From NCBI RefSeq assembly GCF_003217215.1, contig NZ_QJTD01000002.1:136654-200653 (forward strand): a DNA stretch of 64,000 nucleotides. The letters run 5' to 3'. The position numbers and the translations under genes were made by a program. Within the stretch, counting starts at the first letter, position 1; every line of letters starts with the position of its first letter. Positions 17,252 through 25,671 of the stretch are shown here, in pieces. Below the pieces are notes generated by a model. It searched no databases, was not told where the DNA came from, and saw only the letters and a list, made by a program, of their open reading frames with translations. The DNA is from Winogradskyella epiphytica (GTDB taxonomy: Bacteria > Bacteroidota > Bacteroidia > Flavobacteriales > Flavobacteriaceae).

Positions 17252-19327
17252 ATGAAAAATCTAGTATTCATTTTATGCATTTTACTGTCGTCTCTGTCAT
17301 TAAATGCGCAAGAAAAGACAATATCAGGAACTATAACATCTTCCGCTGATGGGCTGCCATTACCAGGAGCAAGTGTAATTGTAAAAGGTACATCCAGAGG
17401 TGCTCAAACAGATTTTGATGGAAATTACAAAATCAATGTAAAAGTCGGAGAAATTATTGTCGTGTCTTATGTGGGGATGACCTCAAAAGAAGTCACTATT
17501 GGATCAAGTCTAATTTATAATGTTGCTTTAGAAGCAGCTTCTCAATTAGATGAAGTGATTGTAGTAGGTTATGGAACTTATACAAGACGTGGTATAACGG
17601 GTGCTGTCAGTATTACTAAACCAACACTAGGCTCTAAACTTTCAGGTCGAGTTGTTGGTGTATCTCATCGCAACGGAAGACATCGCAATACTATCATTCG
17701 TGGTGTAGACTCTTCCTTATCAAATGAACCACTTTATATTTTAAACGGTAAACCTATTAGCGAAGATAAATTCAAAAGTATAAAAGCCGATAAAATTAAG
17801 GACATTGAAATTCTTAATGCTCAACAAGGCAGCGTAGTTTTTGGATATCAAGGCACAAAAGGCGTGGTAATTCTAAGAACTAAAGGGCGAAAGAATAAAG
17901 TTGATCTCGACAATTTAAATAACTTTCTTAATGAATCTTATTCTAAAATCGAAGAAAATGATTTTAAGCGCACAAATTTAGCCGCTCTTTCAACTTTTTC
18001 TATAGATGTAGATAAAGCAGGGTATAGTAATATAAGAAGAATGATAAACAATGGCCAATCAGTTCCTTCAGATGCTGTTAAAGTTGAAGAAATGGTAAAT
18101 TATTTTAACTATAATTACCCTCAACCAACCGATGAACATCCATTTTCTATAACTACTGAGGTTGTTAAAACGCCATGGCACAATGATACACAATTAGTAA
18201 GAATTGGTTTGCAAGGTAAAACTTATAATAATGATGAACTTCCTGCCTCAAATTTAACCTTCTTAATTGACGTTTCTGGTTCAATGGGTTCACCTAACAA
18301 ACTCCCATTATTAAAAAGTGCATTTAAAGTTTTAGTAAATCAATTACGTGAAAAAGATAAAGTTTCGATAGTGGTTTACGCGGGAGCAGCAGGTGTGGTT
18401 TTAGAACCAACTTCAGGGAAGCATAAAGAGAAAATTTTAGCTGCTTTAGACAACTTAAATTCTGGAGGTTCAACCGCAGGTGGCGCCGGAATTGAACTGG
18501 CTTATAAACTAGCTGAGAAAAACTTTAAAAAGAACGGAAATAATCGTGTGATTTTAGCAACTGATGGTGATTTTAATGTAGGAGCATCTAGTGATAGTGA
18601 TATGCAATCCTTAATTGAGGAAAAGCGTAAATCAGGTGTGTTTCTATCTGTTTTAGGTTTTGGATACGGCAATTATAAAGATTCAAAATTAGAAACTTTA
18701 GCAGATAAAGGAAATGGTAATCATGCCTATATTGATACGATGCAGGAAGCACAAAAAGTTTTTGGGAAAGAATTTGGTGGGACACTTTATACCATTGCTA
18801 AAGATGTGAAAATACAAGTTGAATTCAATCCTAACAAAGTTCAAGCTTATCGATTAATTGGGTATGAAAACAGGTTACTAGCTGACGAAGATTTTATCGA
18901 TGACACCAAAGATGCTGGTGAATTAGGCAGTGGTCATACAGTCACAGCTCTATATGAAATAATTCCTGCTGGAGTAGCTAGTGATTATCTAAAAAAGGTT
19001 TCAAATTTAAAGTACACAAAAACAGGAGTTAAGTCTAATTATGTTGATGAATTATTTACCGTAAAATTCAGATATAAAAAGCCAAGTGAAGATCAAAGTA
19101 TTGAAATGATACACGTTCAGAAAGATATTATATCTGAAGCTTCTAACGATATGAATTTTGCTTCTTCTGTAGCCTTATTTGGAATGCAATTGAGAAATTC
19201 AAAATATTTTAATAATGCATCACTTTCAAAAGTGATTGAATTGGCTGAAAGTGGAAGAGGAGAAGATAAAGATGGTTATAGAGCTGAATTTATCCGACTA
19301 GTTAATTCGTATCAAACTTTAAACTAG
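17252..19327 (+). CDS. VWA-domain protein with SusC-like N-terminal head
   Basis: A 691-residue exported protein. A signal peptide ends near residue 20 (LNAQ). A CarboxypepD_reg/SusC-type beta-sandwich follows (22-95: ISGTITSSADGLPLPGASV), ending in LDEVIVVGYGT as in TonB-dependent receptors. A plug-like part (about 110-212) has NEPLYILNGKPI and no barrel. Next come the VWA-linked N domain and a VWA domain with full MIDAS: DVSGS (340-344), STAGG (407-411) and TDGD (437-440). A DUF3520-like C terminus ends the protein. It is probably a periplasmic or surface metal-dependent adhesion/scaffold protein. A paralogue follows, with matching upstream repeats. Confidence 0.82.
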   Translation: MKNLVFILCILLSSLSLNAQEKTISGTITSSADGLPLPGASVIVKGTSRGAQTDFDGNYKINVKVGEIIVVSYVGMTSKEVTIGSSLIYNVALEAASQLDEVIVVGYGTYTRRGITGAVSITKPTLGSKLSGRVVGVSHRNGRHRNTIIRGVDSSLSNEPLYILNGKPISEDKFKSIKADKIKDIEILNAQQGSVVFGYQGTKGVVILRTKGRKNKVDLDNLNNFLNESYSKIEENDFKRTNLAALSTFSIDVDKAGYSNIRRMINNGQSVPSDAVKVEEMVNYFNYNYPQPTDEHPFSITTEVVKTPWHNDTQLVRIGLQGKTYNNDELPASNLTFLIDVSGSMGSPNKLPLLKSAFKVLVNQLREKDKVSIVVYAGAAGVVLEPTSGKHKEKILAALDNLNSGGSTAGGAGIELAYKLAEKNFKKNGNNRVILATDGDFNVGASSDSDMQSLIEEKRKSGVFLSVLGFGYGNYKDSKLETLADKGNGNHAYIDTMQEAQKVFGKEFGGTLYTIAKDVKIQVEFNPNKVQAYRLIGYENRLLADEDFIDDTKDAGELGSGHTVTALYEIIPAGVASDYLKKVSNLKYTKTGVKSNYVDELFTVKFRYKKPSEDQSIEMIHVQKDIISEASNDMNFASSVALFGMQLRNSKYFNNASLSKVIELAESGRGEDKDGYRAEFIRLVNSYQTLN

Positions 19328-19356
19328 AGCATATTATTTTATAATTTTAGAATGTT

Positions 19357-19393
19357 AAAAGAGCCTTTAGGATAATACCCTTAAGGCTTTTTT
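19357..19393 (+). terminator. Intrinsic terminator after VWA gene
   Basis: GCCTTTAGG (19363-19371) pairs with CCTTAAGGC (19379-19387), a 9-bp stem with one central T-T mismatch. It is flanked by four A and six T. Confidence 0.7.
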
Positions 19394-19466
19394 AGTTATT
19401 CCAATATCGTTTGAACAAGCCAATGTCTATATTATAACCAACCTCTAGAATAACTGCAGTGGCTTT

Positions 19467-19495
19467 ACTCACTCAAGTACATGGCTCACTCATTA
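19467..19495 (+). promoter_or_regulatory. Paired direct repeat ACTCACTC / ACTCATTA, 21-nt period
   Basis: The repeats start at 19467 and 19488, 21 nt apart, and the second ends 55 nt before the ATG at 19551. The sequence after the second copy, TTGGTTTTA, nearly matches TAGGTTTTA at the same place upstream of the VWA gene at 17252. This points to a shared operator or a duplicated promoter. Confidence 0.5.
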
Positions 19496-19550
19496 TTGGT
19501 TTTATGCTTTGTATAAGTTATTTAAATTTAAGTAACTAAAAACCACACCA

Positions 19551-20153
19551 ATGAAAAGAGCAATATTTTTAGCGCTTGTACTGATGATTTCAATAGCAAG
19601 CCATTCCCAAGAAAAGAACATCGAAACAGAGTCTGTAGCCTTAGATAATCTCATCACATTTGTTGTAGAGAATTATAGCATTGATTCAGATTCAGACAAA
19701 ACGAGAAATATGACATTTCTAATTGAAACTTATGCAGATAAATTTACCACAGAGGATAGTGTTATCTTAAAGCAAGCATTTAAATTACTCTCTAAAAGAG
19801 TTACTGAAGATGATCTTATTAGTATGGTAATGTATTCAAATTTTAACGGCATTGCTTTAGGTCAAACTGCAGCTACCGATTTAACGAAGTTACTGTACAC
19901 TATTGAGCATCCCAAGTCGAGCGTTAAAACTTTTCAAGAAGATGGTATTGAATTAGCTTATGAGTTCACTAAGGAAAACTTTATAGAAGAAGCCGAAAAC
20001 TCTGTAGTCATGATACGTATACCAAACAGAACCGCTGAAGTTGTAGCAACAGAATCAGTTAATACTAAAGAGACGAAAAAGAAAAAAAGTAACGCCATTG
20101 TATTAACTGCCATTGCTATACTCCCAGAAATCATAGCAATAATCAAAGATTGA
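19551..20153 (+). CDS. Degenerate VWA-like exported protein, paralogue of the upstream gene
   Basis: 200 residues with a signal peptide (to about residue 20, SHSQ). Residues 53-157 align by eye with the VWA core of the preceding protein: NMTFLIETYAD against NLTFLIDVSGS, LKQAFKLLSKRV against LKSAFKVLVNQL, and DGIELAYEFTKENF against AGIELAYKLAEKNF. All metal-site motifs are gone (DVSGS is ETYAD, TDGD is IPNR). The C terminus has a Lys run and a hydrophobic tail (about 178-197), so it may be membrane-anchored. It is intact and has its own operator-like repeats and terminator, so it looks like an active gene. Function unknown. Confidence 0.6.
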   Translation: MKRAIFLALVLMISIASHSQEKNIETESVALDNLITFVVENYSIDSDSDKTRNMTFLIETYADKFTTEDSVILKQAFKLLSKRVTEDDLISMVMYSNFNGIALGQTAATDLTKLLYTIEHPKSSVKTFQEDGIELAYEFTKENFIEEAENSVVMIRIPNRTAEVVATESVNTKETKKKKSNAIVLTAIAILPEIIAIIKD

Positions 20154-20162
20154 TTAAAAAAC

Positions 20163-20193
20163 AAAAACCCAATGCTTTCGCATTGGGTTTTTT
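20163..20193. terminator. Bidirectional intrinsic terminator
   Basis: The perfect 10-bp stem AACCCAATGC/GCATTGGGTT (20166-20175 with 20180-20189) has a TTTC tetraloop and A- and T-runs. It lies between the convergent VWA-like gene and the OmpA-like gene. Confidence 0.9.
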
Positions 20194-20213
20194 ATATCAA
20201 AACTCTGACAGGA

Positions 20214-21071
20214 TTATTTTCCTTCAGATAAGTTTTTCATTTCAGTTTCAACCATTTCGTAGAACTGGTCAATTTTAGGCATTACGACAATGCGAGTACG
20301 TCTATTTTTAGCCTTATTCTCAGCAGTATCATTTTCTACTAAAGGAACATAGTGGCTACGTCCAGCAGCAATTAATTGTTGAGGGTTTACATCTAAGCTC
20401 TCTAAAACTCTAACTACAGAAGTAGCACGTTTTACACTTAAATCCCAGTTGTCTAATAATGGTGGTCTGCTATAAGGTACGTTGTCTGTATGAGATTCAA
20501 CCATTGCTTCAAAATCAGGTTTACTATTAATTACTTTAGCAACTTTACCTAAAACTTCTTTAGCTCGGTTTGTCACTGTATAGCTACCTGTTTGGAATAA
20601 TAGTTTATCTGCGATAGAGATAAATACCACACCTTTTTCTACGTTAATTTCGATATCTGGATCGTTGATACCAACTGCTTTTTTAAGGCTCGTTACAATT
20701 GCAAGAGTAACACTATCCTTTTTAGTTAAAGCATCTTGTAATCTTGTAATTTTTAAATCACGTTCTTTTAAACTTTCTAAAGACTTTTCAAGGTTTTCAG
20801 AACCTTTTTTAGTTAAAATAGTTAAGTCACCTTTGGTATCAATTAAATCCTGATTTGCTTTACGTAAATCAGATAATTGATCTTTCATAGTCTCAACTCT
20901 AGCATTAGCAGCTGCTACATCAGAAAGACAGCTATTAAGTTTTACGGTTGCAGTATTTAATAAATCTTGGGTTTCTTGGTGTTTAGCTTGAAGCGCAGCA
21001 TGTTCTTTCTTAGATACACACGATGCTAAAAACATCATTGAGCAAACACTTAATAACATTAGTTTTTTCAT
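20214..21071 (-). CDS. OmpA-family peptidoglycan-binding lipoprotein
   Basis: A 285-residue protein. A lipobox LASC places the lipidated Cys at residue 18. Residues about 25-130 form a coiled-coil-like Leu/Lys/Asp-rich stretch. The C-terminal OmpA domain (about 150-270) has the peptidoglycan-binding pattern ESHTDNVPY, then NWDLSVKRATSVVRVL and NRRTRIVV. It probably sits in the outer membrane, anchored to peptidoglycan. It is monocistronic, facing a strong terminator. Confidence 0.9.
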   Translation of the reverse strand: MKKLMLLSVCSMMFLASCVSKKEHAALQAKHQETQDLLNTATVKLNSCLSDVAAANARVETMKDQLSDLRKANQDLIDTKGDLTILTKKGSENLEKSLESLKERDLKITRLQDALTKKDSVTLAIVTSLKKAVGINDPDIEINVEKGVVFISIADKLLFQTGSYTVTNRAKEVLGKVAKVINSKPDFEAMVESHTDNVPYSRPPLLDNWDLSVKRATSVVRVLESLDVNPQQLIAAGRSHYVPLVENDTAENKAKNRRTRIVVMPKIDQFYEMVETEMKNLSEGK

Positions 21072-21109
21072 AATTGATTTCTAGTTTAAATTGTTAGTTT
21101 TAACATAAA

Positions 21110-21117
21110 CAAAATTA
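21110..21117 (-). promoter_or_regulatory. Candidate -7 box TAATTTTG for the OmpA-like gene
   Basis: This is a perfect TAnnTTTG match on the minus strand, 38 nt before the ATG at 21071, leaving a leader of about 30 nt. Confidence 0.5.
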
Positions 21118-21176
21118 TGCAAAACAATAGAGGAATAGACTACGATTAACATAAATTTTAACAGTTTTCGAGAGGA

Positions 21177-22169
21177 CTAAAACCTTTTCCTGTTTTTAAT
21201 AAAATAAGACCATACAATAGAACTGGTTTCGTAGTAACCTGGGCGCATTGAGAGTTGTTTACGCTGTTTTAAAAGACGAGGTAAATTCTTATAAAATGAG
21301 AAATGTGCCTTTAAAATTGCAAATAAGAACAAAGGTTTAAGTTGAAATAAAAATCTTATACCCGCAACACCATCTAGAACCATTCTGGTTAACACTCTAA
21401 ATCCTACATTCGAATCTGAATTTTTCAACAGTGTATATAAACTGTTTCTAAAATTAAGATAAGTTTTTTTAGGATTGGAATTGCTTAAAGTCGCTCCACC
21501 TACATGATAAACAGTTGTCGCTCCAACGTATTTAGAATTGTAGTTATTATTAAAAGCTCTCCAACACAAATCAATCTCTTCCATATGAGCAAAGTAAGAC
21601 TCATCAAAACCTTTTAACTCTTTGAAGACCGAGTTCCTGATAAACAAACAAGCGCCCGAAGCCCAAAAGATAAGTGTCGTATCATTATACTGACCATAAT
21701 CTTCTTCAATAGTTTCAAAAATTCGACCACGACAGTAAGGATAACCAAATTTATCTATAAATCCACCCGCAGCTCCAGCATATTCAAAACGAGACTTATT
21801 CTTAAAATCCAATATTTTAGGTTGAATAATCGCTGTATTTGAATTTGCATTGAATTCCGATAAAATGGGGTGAAGCCAATTTGCAGTTACCTCAATATCA
21901 CTATTAAGTAAGCAGAGTAGTGATTCTTTAACCTGTTTTAATGCCTCGTTATAACCTTTAGCATAGCCACCATTTTCACTATTCTGAATGATTTTCACAC
22001 TTGGAAATTGTTCCGAAACAAAAGACACCGAATCGTCTGTTGAAGCATTGTCTGCAACATAAATTACCGCGTCATTTGAAAATTTAATAACAGATGGTAA
22101 AAATTGCTCTAATAAAGCTTTTCCGTTCCAGTTTAATATGACTATCGCAATGTCTTGAGTATTCAGCAT
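21177..22169 (-). CDS. Family 2 glycosyltransferase
   Basis: A 330-residue GT-A fold enzyme. AIVILNWNGKALLEQFLPS opens the Rossmann-like domain, followed by ADNASTDDS, the metal/nucleotide-sugar NSDIE (DxD-like) and the acceptor ED motif in HMEEIDLCWR. The pattern fits rhamnosyl/galactosyl-type transferases for surface polysaccharide. The C-terminal third is basic and hydrophobic, suggesting membrane association. It abuts the HsdR_N gene directly (0 nt), so they are probably cotranscribed although functionally unrelated. Sugar specificity cannot be read. Confidence 0.9.
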   Translation of the reverse strand: MLNTQDIAIVILNWNGKALLEQFLPSVIKFSNDAVIYVADNASTDDSVSFVSEQFPSVKIIQNSENGGYAKGYNEALKQVKESLLCLLNSDIEVTANWLHPILSEFNANSNTAIIQPKILDFKNKSRFEYAGAAGGFIDKFGYPYCRGRIFETIEEDYGQYNDTTLIFWASGACLFIRNSVFKELKGFDESYFAHMEEIDLCWRAFNNNYNSKYVGATTVYHVGGATLSNSNPKKTYLNFRNSLYTLLKNSDSNVGFRVLTRMVLDGVAGIRFLFQLKPLFLFAILKAHFSFYKNLPRLLKQRKQLSMRPGYYETSSIVWSYFIKNRKRF

Positions 22170-22619
22170 TTATTTTTGGGTATAACTTGGAATATCTTTT
22201 AAAAACGCATAGCGTTCGGCCTCCAAATCCATTTCGCAATAATAATGATTTAAACCGTTCGTCACCATTAAATACGATGCATTTAAGACTAAGTTATATC
22301 TAGCGATTTGATCAAAGGTAGTCTGATCTATTTTAATTTTAGGTGCCTTGCATTCTACAATTAAATGAATACTTCCATCAGAGTTAAAAACAACGATATC
22401 ATAACGCTTTTTTAAACCGTTTATGATCAGCTCTTTTTCTACATTGATTAATGATTTAGGGAATTTCTTCTCGTTTATTAAATAATGAACACAGTGTTGT
22501 CTTACCCATTCTTCAGGTTGAAGAATGAAGAATTTTTTCCGAATGACATCAAAAATAGATACTTTATTTTCTGTACTTTTGAAACGGTATTCAAACTTTG
22601 GAAAGTTGAGCTCTTGCAC
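22170..22619 (-). CDS. Solitary HsdR_N-type nuclease-domain protein
   Basis: 149 residues matching the N-terminal domain of type I restriction HsdR subunits. The PD-(D/E)xK-like core is YDIVVFNSDGS followed by IVECKAPKIKI, preceded by RKKFFILQPEEWVRQH. No helicase, methylase or specificity gene is nearby, so it is not a restriction system. I recall the same gene beside holA in many Bacteroidota, suggesting a housekeeping DNA role. The start is a GTG at 22619; the first strong family motif follows within 35 residues. Confidence 0.78.
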   Translation of the reverse strand: MQELNFPKFEYRFKSTENKVSIFDVIRKKFFILQPEEWVRQHCVHYLINEKKFPKSLINVEKELIINGLKKRYDIVVFNSDGSIHLIVECKAPKIKIDQTTFDQIARYNLVLNASYLMVTNGLNHYYCEMDLEAERYAFLKDIPSYTQK

Positions 22620-22763
22620 TATTGTAAAATGGAATTTTCTCCAAAGTTAAAGCAGAATACCACAAATCACAATTTTCGATTCCTAATTTCCAATTTATTT
22701 GGTCTAAAGCCATATTAGATAGGTTGAAATAAGGAATTTTTAACTTGGAATTTTTTATAAATT

Positions 22764-23771
22764 TTGGACGAAGTAAAACAATTAGTAACTGCAATTAAAA
22801 AGGGCGACCCAAAACCGATTTATTTCTTAATGGGAGAGGAGTCCTATTATATTGATAAGATTTCTGACTTTATTGAAGAGCATGTTTTAGATGAAACTGA
22901 GAAGGGTTTTAATCAAATGGTGCTTTATGGTAGAGATGTTACGATAGACGATATTGTAAGCAACGCTAAACGTTATCCTATGATGGCAGAGCGCCAATTA
23001 GTCATAGTTAAAGAAGCCCAAGACTTAAGTAGAACTATAGAAAAATTAGTGGATTATGTCAATAATCCGCAACCCACGACAGTTTTAGTCATCAACTATA
23101 AGTACAAGAAAATAGATAAGCGTAAAGCCTTATATAAAGCAATCAAAAAAACAGGAAGTGTTGTTTTCGAAAGCAAAAAGCTATATGAAAATCAGGTTGC
23201 CGATTGGATTAGACGTGTTTTAGCCGGTCAGAATTATCAAATATCTCCAAAAGCGGCTCAAATGTTAGTAGAGTTTTTAGGAACTGACCTAAGTAAAATT
23301 GATAACGAGCTTAATAAACTTAAAATAGTTTTACCAGAAGGCACTCAAATCACACCAGAACATATTGAGGAAAATATAGGCATCAGTAAGGATTATAATA
23401 ATTTCGAATTACGTAAAGCCGTTGGAGAGCGAGATGTTGTAAAGGCTCACCAAATTGCTAAATATTTTGCTGAAAATCCTAAGGATAACCCAATGATTGT
23501 CACGGTGGCTTTATTGTTTAATTTCTTTTCCCAACTATTACACCTTCATGGCATGACGGATAGAAATCCACGAAGTGTAGCAACTGCCTTAAAAGTCAAT
23601 CCGTATTTTGTAAATGAGTACTTTACTGCGGCTAAAAACTATCCAATGAAAAAAGTAAGCTATGTGATTGGTTTATTACGAGACGCCGATGTAAAAGGCA
23701 AAGGAGTTGGGGCTAATGCTTTACCTGAAGGCGACATTCTTAAGGAGTTATTAGTCAAGATATTATCTTAA
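22764..23771 (+). CDS. holA: DNA polymerase III subunit delta
   Basis: 335 residues. This clamp-loader subunit opens the beta sliding clamp. The N-terminal segment KPIYFLMGEESYYIDKI is the classic holA signature. The middle has KRYPMMAERQLVIVKEAQ with VLVINYKYKKIDKRKALYK, and the C-terminal collar domain ends ALPEGDILKELLVKIL. The start codon is TTG at 22764 (reading MDEVKQLV); the next in-frame Met is residue 23, inside the conserved motif, so TTG is almost certainly right. It is divergent from the HsdR_N gene. Confidence 0.93.
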   Translation: MDEVKQLVTAIKKGDPKPIYFLMGEESYYIDKISDFIEEHVLDETEKGFNQMVLYGRDVTIDDIVSNAKRYPMMAERQLVIVKEAQDLSRTIEKLVDYVNNPQPTTVLVINYKYKKIDKRKALYKAIKKTGSVVFESKKLYENQVADWIRRVLAGQNYQISPKAAQMLVEFLGTDLSKIDNELNKLKIVLPEGTQITPEHIEENIGISKDYNNFELRKAVGERDVVKAHQIAKYFAENPKDNPMIVTVALLFNFFSQLLHLHGMTDRNPRSVATALKVNPYFVNEYFTAAKNYPMKKVSYVIGLLRDADVKGKGVGANALPEGDILKELLVKILS

Positions 23772-23806
23772 TTACAAATATTTAACACAGATATAATACA
23801 ACCCTT

Positions 23807-23824
23807 AAAGCATCTTGCTTTTTT
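23807..23824 (+). terminator. Weak terminator-like hairpin after holA
   Basis: AAAGCA (23807-23812) pairs with TGCTTT (23816-23821) around a 3-nt loop, followed by T residues. The short stem makes it a weak candidate. The rest of the 263-nt gap up to 24034 shows no gene. Confidence 0.35.
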
Positions 23825-24034
23825 AGATAATCAGTATTTAAGTTTCTGCTCATAGATTACTTCTAAGTTGTAATGCCTCGAATTGAAATTTGGGGATGTT
23901 CTGAAATGTATTTCACTTAAACACTTAATCCATCTTTTACAGGCTATTTTAGGTGTAACTGTACTTTATTTCTTTTCATCTAAATTTAATTGTATTTTCA
24001 TCTATTAGAGAAAAGATAATCAAATACAATTATT

Positions 24035-25585
24035 ATGAAAAAACAATTTTCACTTGGCTTGGCCTTGCTGGTTCTTATGTCCTTCTCAAGCTTTTCACAG
24101 GAAAAAGATGAGATTATTGATGGTATTGTAAAGGAGGTTTATGAAAACTCCCAACTAGAAGCTCTAGGCCATGAGTTGATGGATGACATAGGTCCGCGAT
24201 TAGTAGGCACACCTCAAATGCAACAAGCACATGATTGGGCAGTAGCAAAATACAACAGTTGGGGAATTAGCGCAGAAAACCAAAAATGGGGAGAATGGAA
24301 AGGCTGGGAGCGTGGTATTACACATATTGATATGGTACATCCGCGAATTCAGACCTTGGTGGGTACGCAATTAGCATGGAGTCCAAGCACGTCTTCCAAA
24401 GGAGTTACTGCAGAACTTATTGTTCTTCCAGAAGTAAAAAATGAAACGGAATTTAAAAATTGGCTTCCTAATGTAAAAGGAAAGCTTGTTATGATTGCGA
24501 TGAAAGAAGACACGGGAAGACCAGATTATAACTGGGAAAAATACGCAACTCCAGAATCTTTTCAAAAAATGAAAGATGAACGGAAAGCCCAAACCTTGGC
24601 TTGGAGAGAAAATATGAGAAATATGGGCTATAACAAAAGAACCATAGTTGAAGTATTAGAAAATGCTGGAGCTGTTGGAATTGTAGATTCGTATTGGTCT
24701 AAAGGATTTGGTGCTCATAAGATATTTGGTGCTCGTACAAAAAAAATCCCAACAGTAGATATTGAGTTAGAGCATTATACCATGCTTTATAGAATGGTGG
24801 AGCATGGCGACAAGCCTAAGTTACGCATTGTAGCCCAGTCTAAAGACTTAGAAATGCAACCCACATTTAACACCATAGCTGAGATAAAAGGAACAGAGAA
24901 ACCTGACGAATATATTATTCTATCCGCACATTTTGATTCTTGGGATGGTGGAACAGGAGCCACTGATAATGGAACTGGTACCTTAGTAATGATGGAGGCC
25001 ATGAGAGTTTTAAAAAAATTATATCCCAACCCGAAACGTACTATAATAGCTGGTCACTGGGGCAGTGAAGAACAAGGCTTAAATGGTTCTTTAGCTTATG
25101 TTGAAGATAATCCTAATATCGTTAAGAATATTCAGGCCGTTTTTAATCAAGATAATGGTACTGGACGCGTCGTAAAAATTAATGGTGCAGGTTTTTTACA
25201 TTCTTATGAATATATTTCACGCTGGCTATCGGCTGTACCAGATACTATAACTACACATATTGAAACTTCTTTTCCGGGGTCGCCTTCAAGTGGAGGATCT
25301 GATAATGCCTCATTTGTAATGGCTGGAGCTCCGGCATTTAATTTAAGTTCATTGAGCTGGGATTATTGGAATTATACGTGGCATACCAACCGTGATACTT
25401 ATGATAAAATTGTTTTTGATGAAGTGAAAAACAATGTCATTTTAGCAGCAATCATGACCTATATGGCTTCTGAAGATGAGACGAGAACGTCACGAGAAAA
25501 AATTAGTTTACCGATAAACAAAAAAACAGGTGAACCACAGCAATGGCCAACACCAAGAGAACCGAATCGTAAAGGTGGATTATAA
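24035..25585 (+). CDS. Exported M28-family zinc aminopeptidase
   Basis: A 516-residue protein with a signal peptide ending near residue 21 (SFSSFSQ). A PA-like inserted domain lies before the catalytic part. The co-catalytic zinc site of M28 is readable: LSAHFDSWD, TDNGTGT, GSEEQGLNGS and the late HTNRDTYD. It probably removes N-terminal residues from peptides in the periplasm. There is no T9SS sorting domain. The C terminus is rich in Pro and Arg. It is monocistronic with a strong terminator. Confidence 0.88.
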   Translation: MKKQFSLGLALLVLMSFSSFSQEKDEIIDGIVKEVYENSQLEALGHELMDDIGPRLVGTPQMQQAHDWAVAKYNSWGISAENQKWGEWKGWERGITHIDMVHPRIQTLVGTQLAWSPSTSSKGVTAELIVLPEVKNETEFKNWLPNVKGKLVMIAMKEDTGRPDYNWEKYATPESFQKMKDERKAQTLAWRENMRNMGYNKRTIVEVLENAGAVGIVDSYWSKGFGAHKIFGARTKKIPTVDIELEHYTMLYRMVEHGDKPKLRIVAQSKDLEMQPTFNTIAEIKGTEKPDEYIILSAHFDSWDGGTGATDNGTGTLVMMEAMRVLKKLYPNPKRTIIAGHWGSEEQGLNGSLAYVEDNPNIVKNIQAVFNQDNGTGRVVKINGAGFLHSYEYISRWLSAVPDTITTHIETSFPGSPSSGGSDNASFVMAGAPAFNLSSLSWDYWNYTWHTNRDTYDKIVFDEVKNNVILAAIMTYMASEDETRTSREKISLPINKKTGEPQQWPTPREPNRKGGL

Positions 25586-25605
25586 ATAACCTAAAGGATT
25601 TCAAC

Positions 25606-25648
25606 AAAAAATCCCAAATTCTAATACGATGTAGAATTTGGGATTTTT
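25606..25648. terminator. Bidirectional intrinsic terminator
   Basis: The 13-bp perfect stem ATCCCAAATTCTA/TAGAATTTGGGAT (25611-25623 with 25632-25644) has A- and T-runs. It separates the convergent M28 peptidase and YebC genes. Confidence 0.92.
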
Positions 25649-25671
25649 ATTTTTTTTATAAGATGTTGCCT

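Noticed and set aside
22170..22619. Type I restriction-modification or phage-defence locus
   Set aside because: Only the HsdR_N domain is present; neighbours are a glycosyltransferase and holA.
22591..22794. Minus-strand ORF between HsdR_N and holA
   Set aside because: It overlaps the starts of both real divergent genes and shows no domain pattern.
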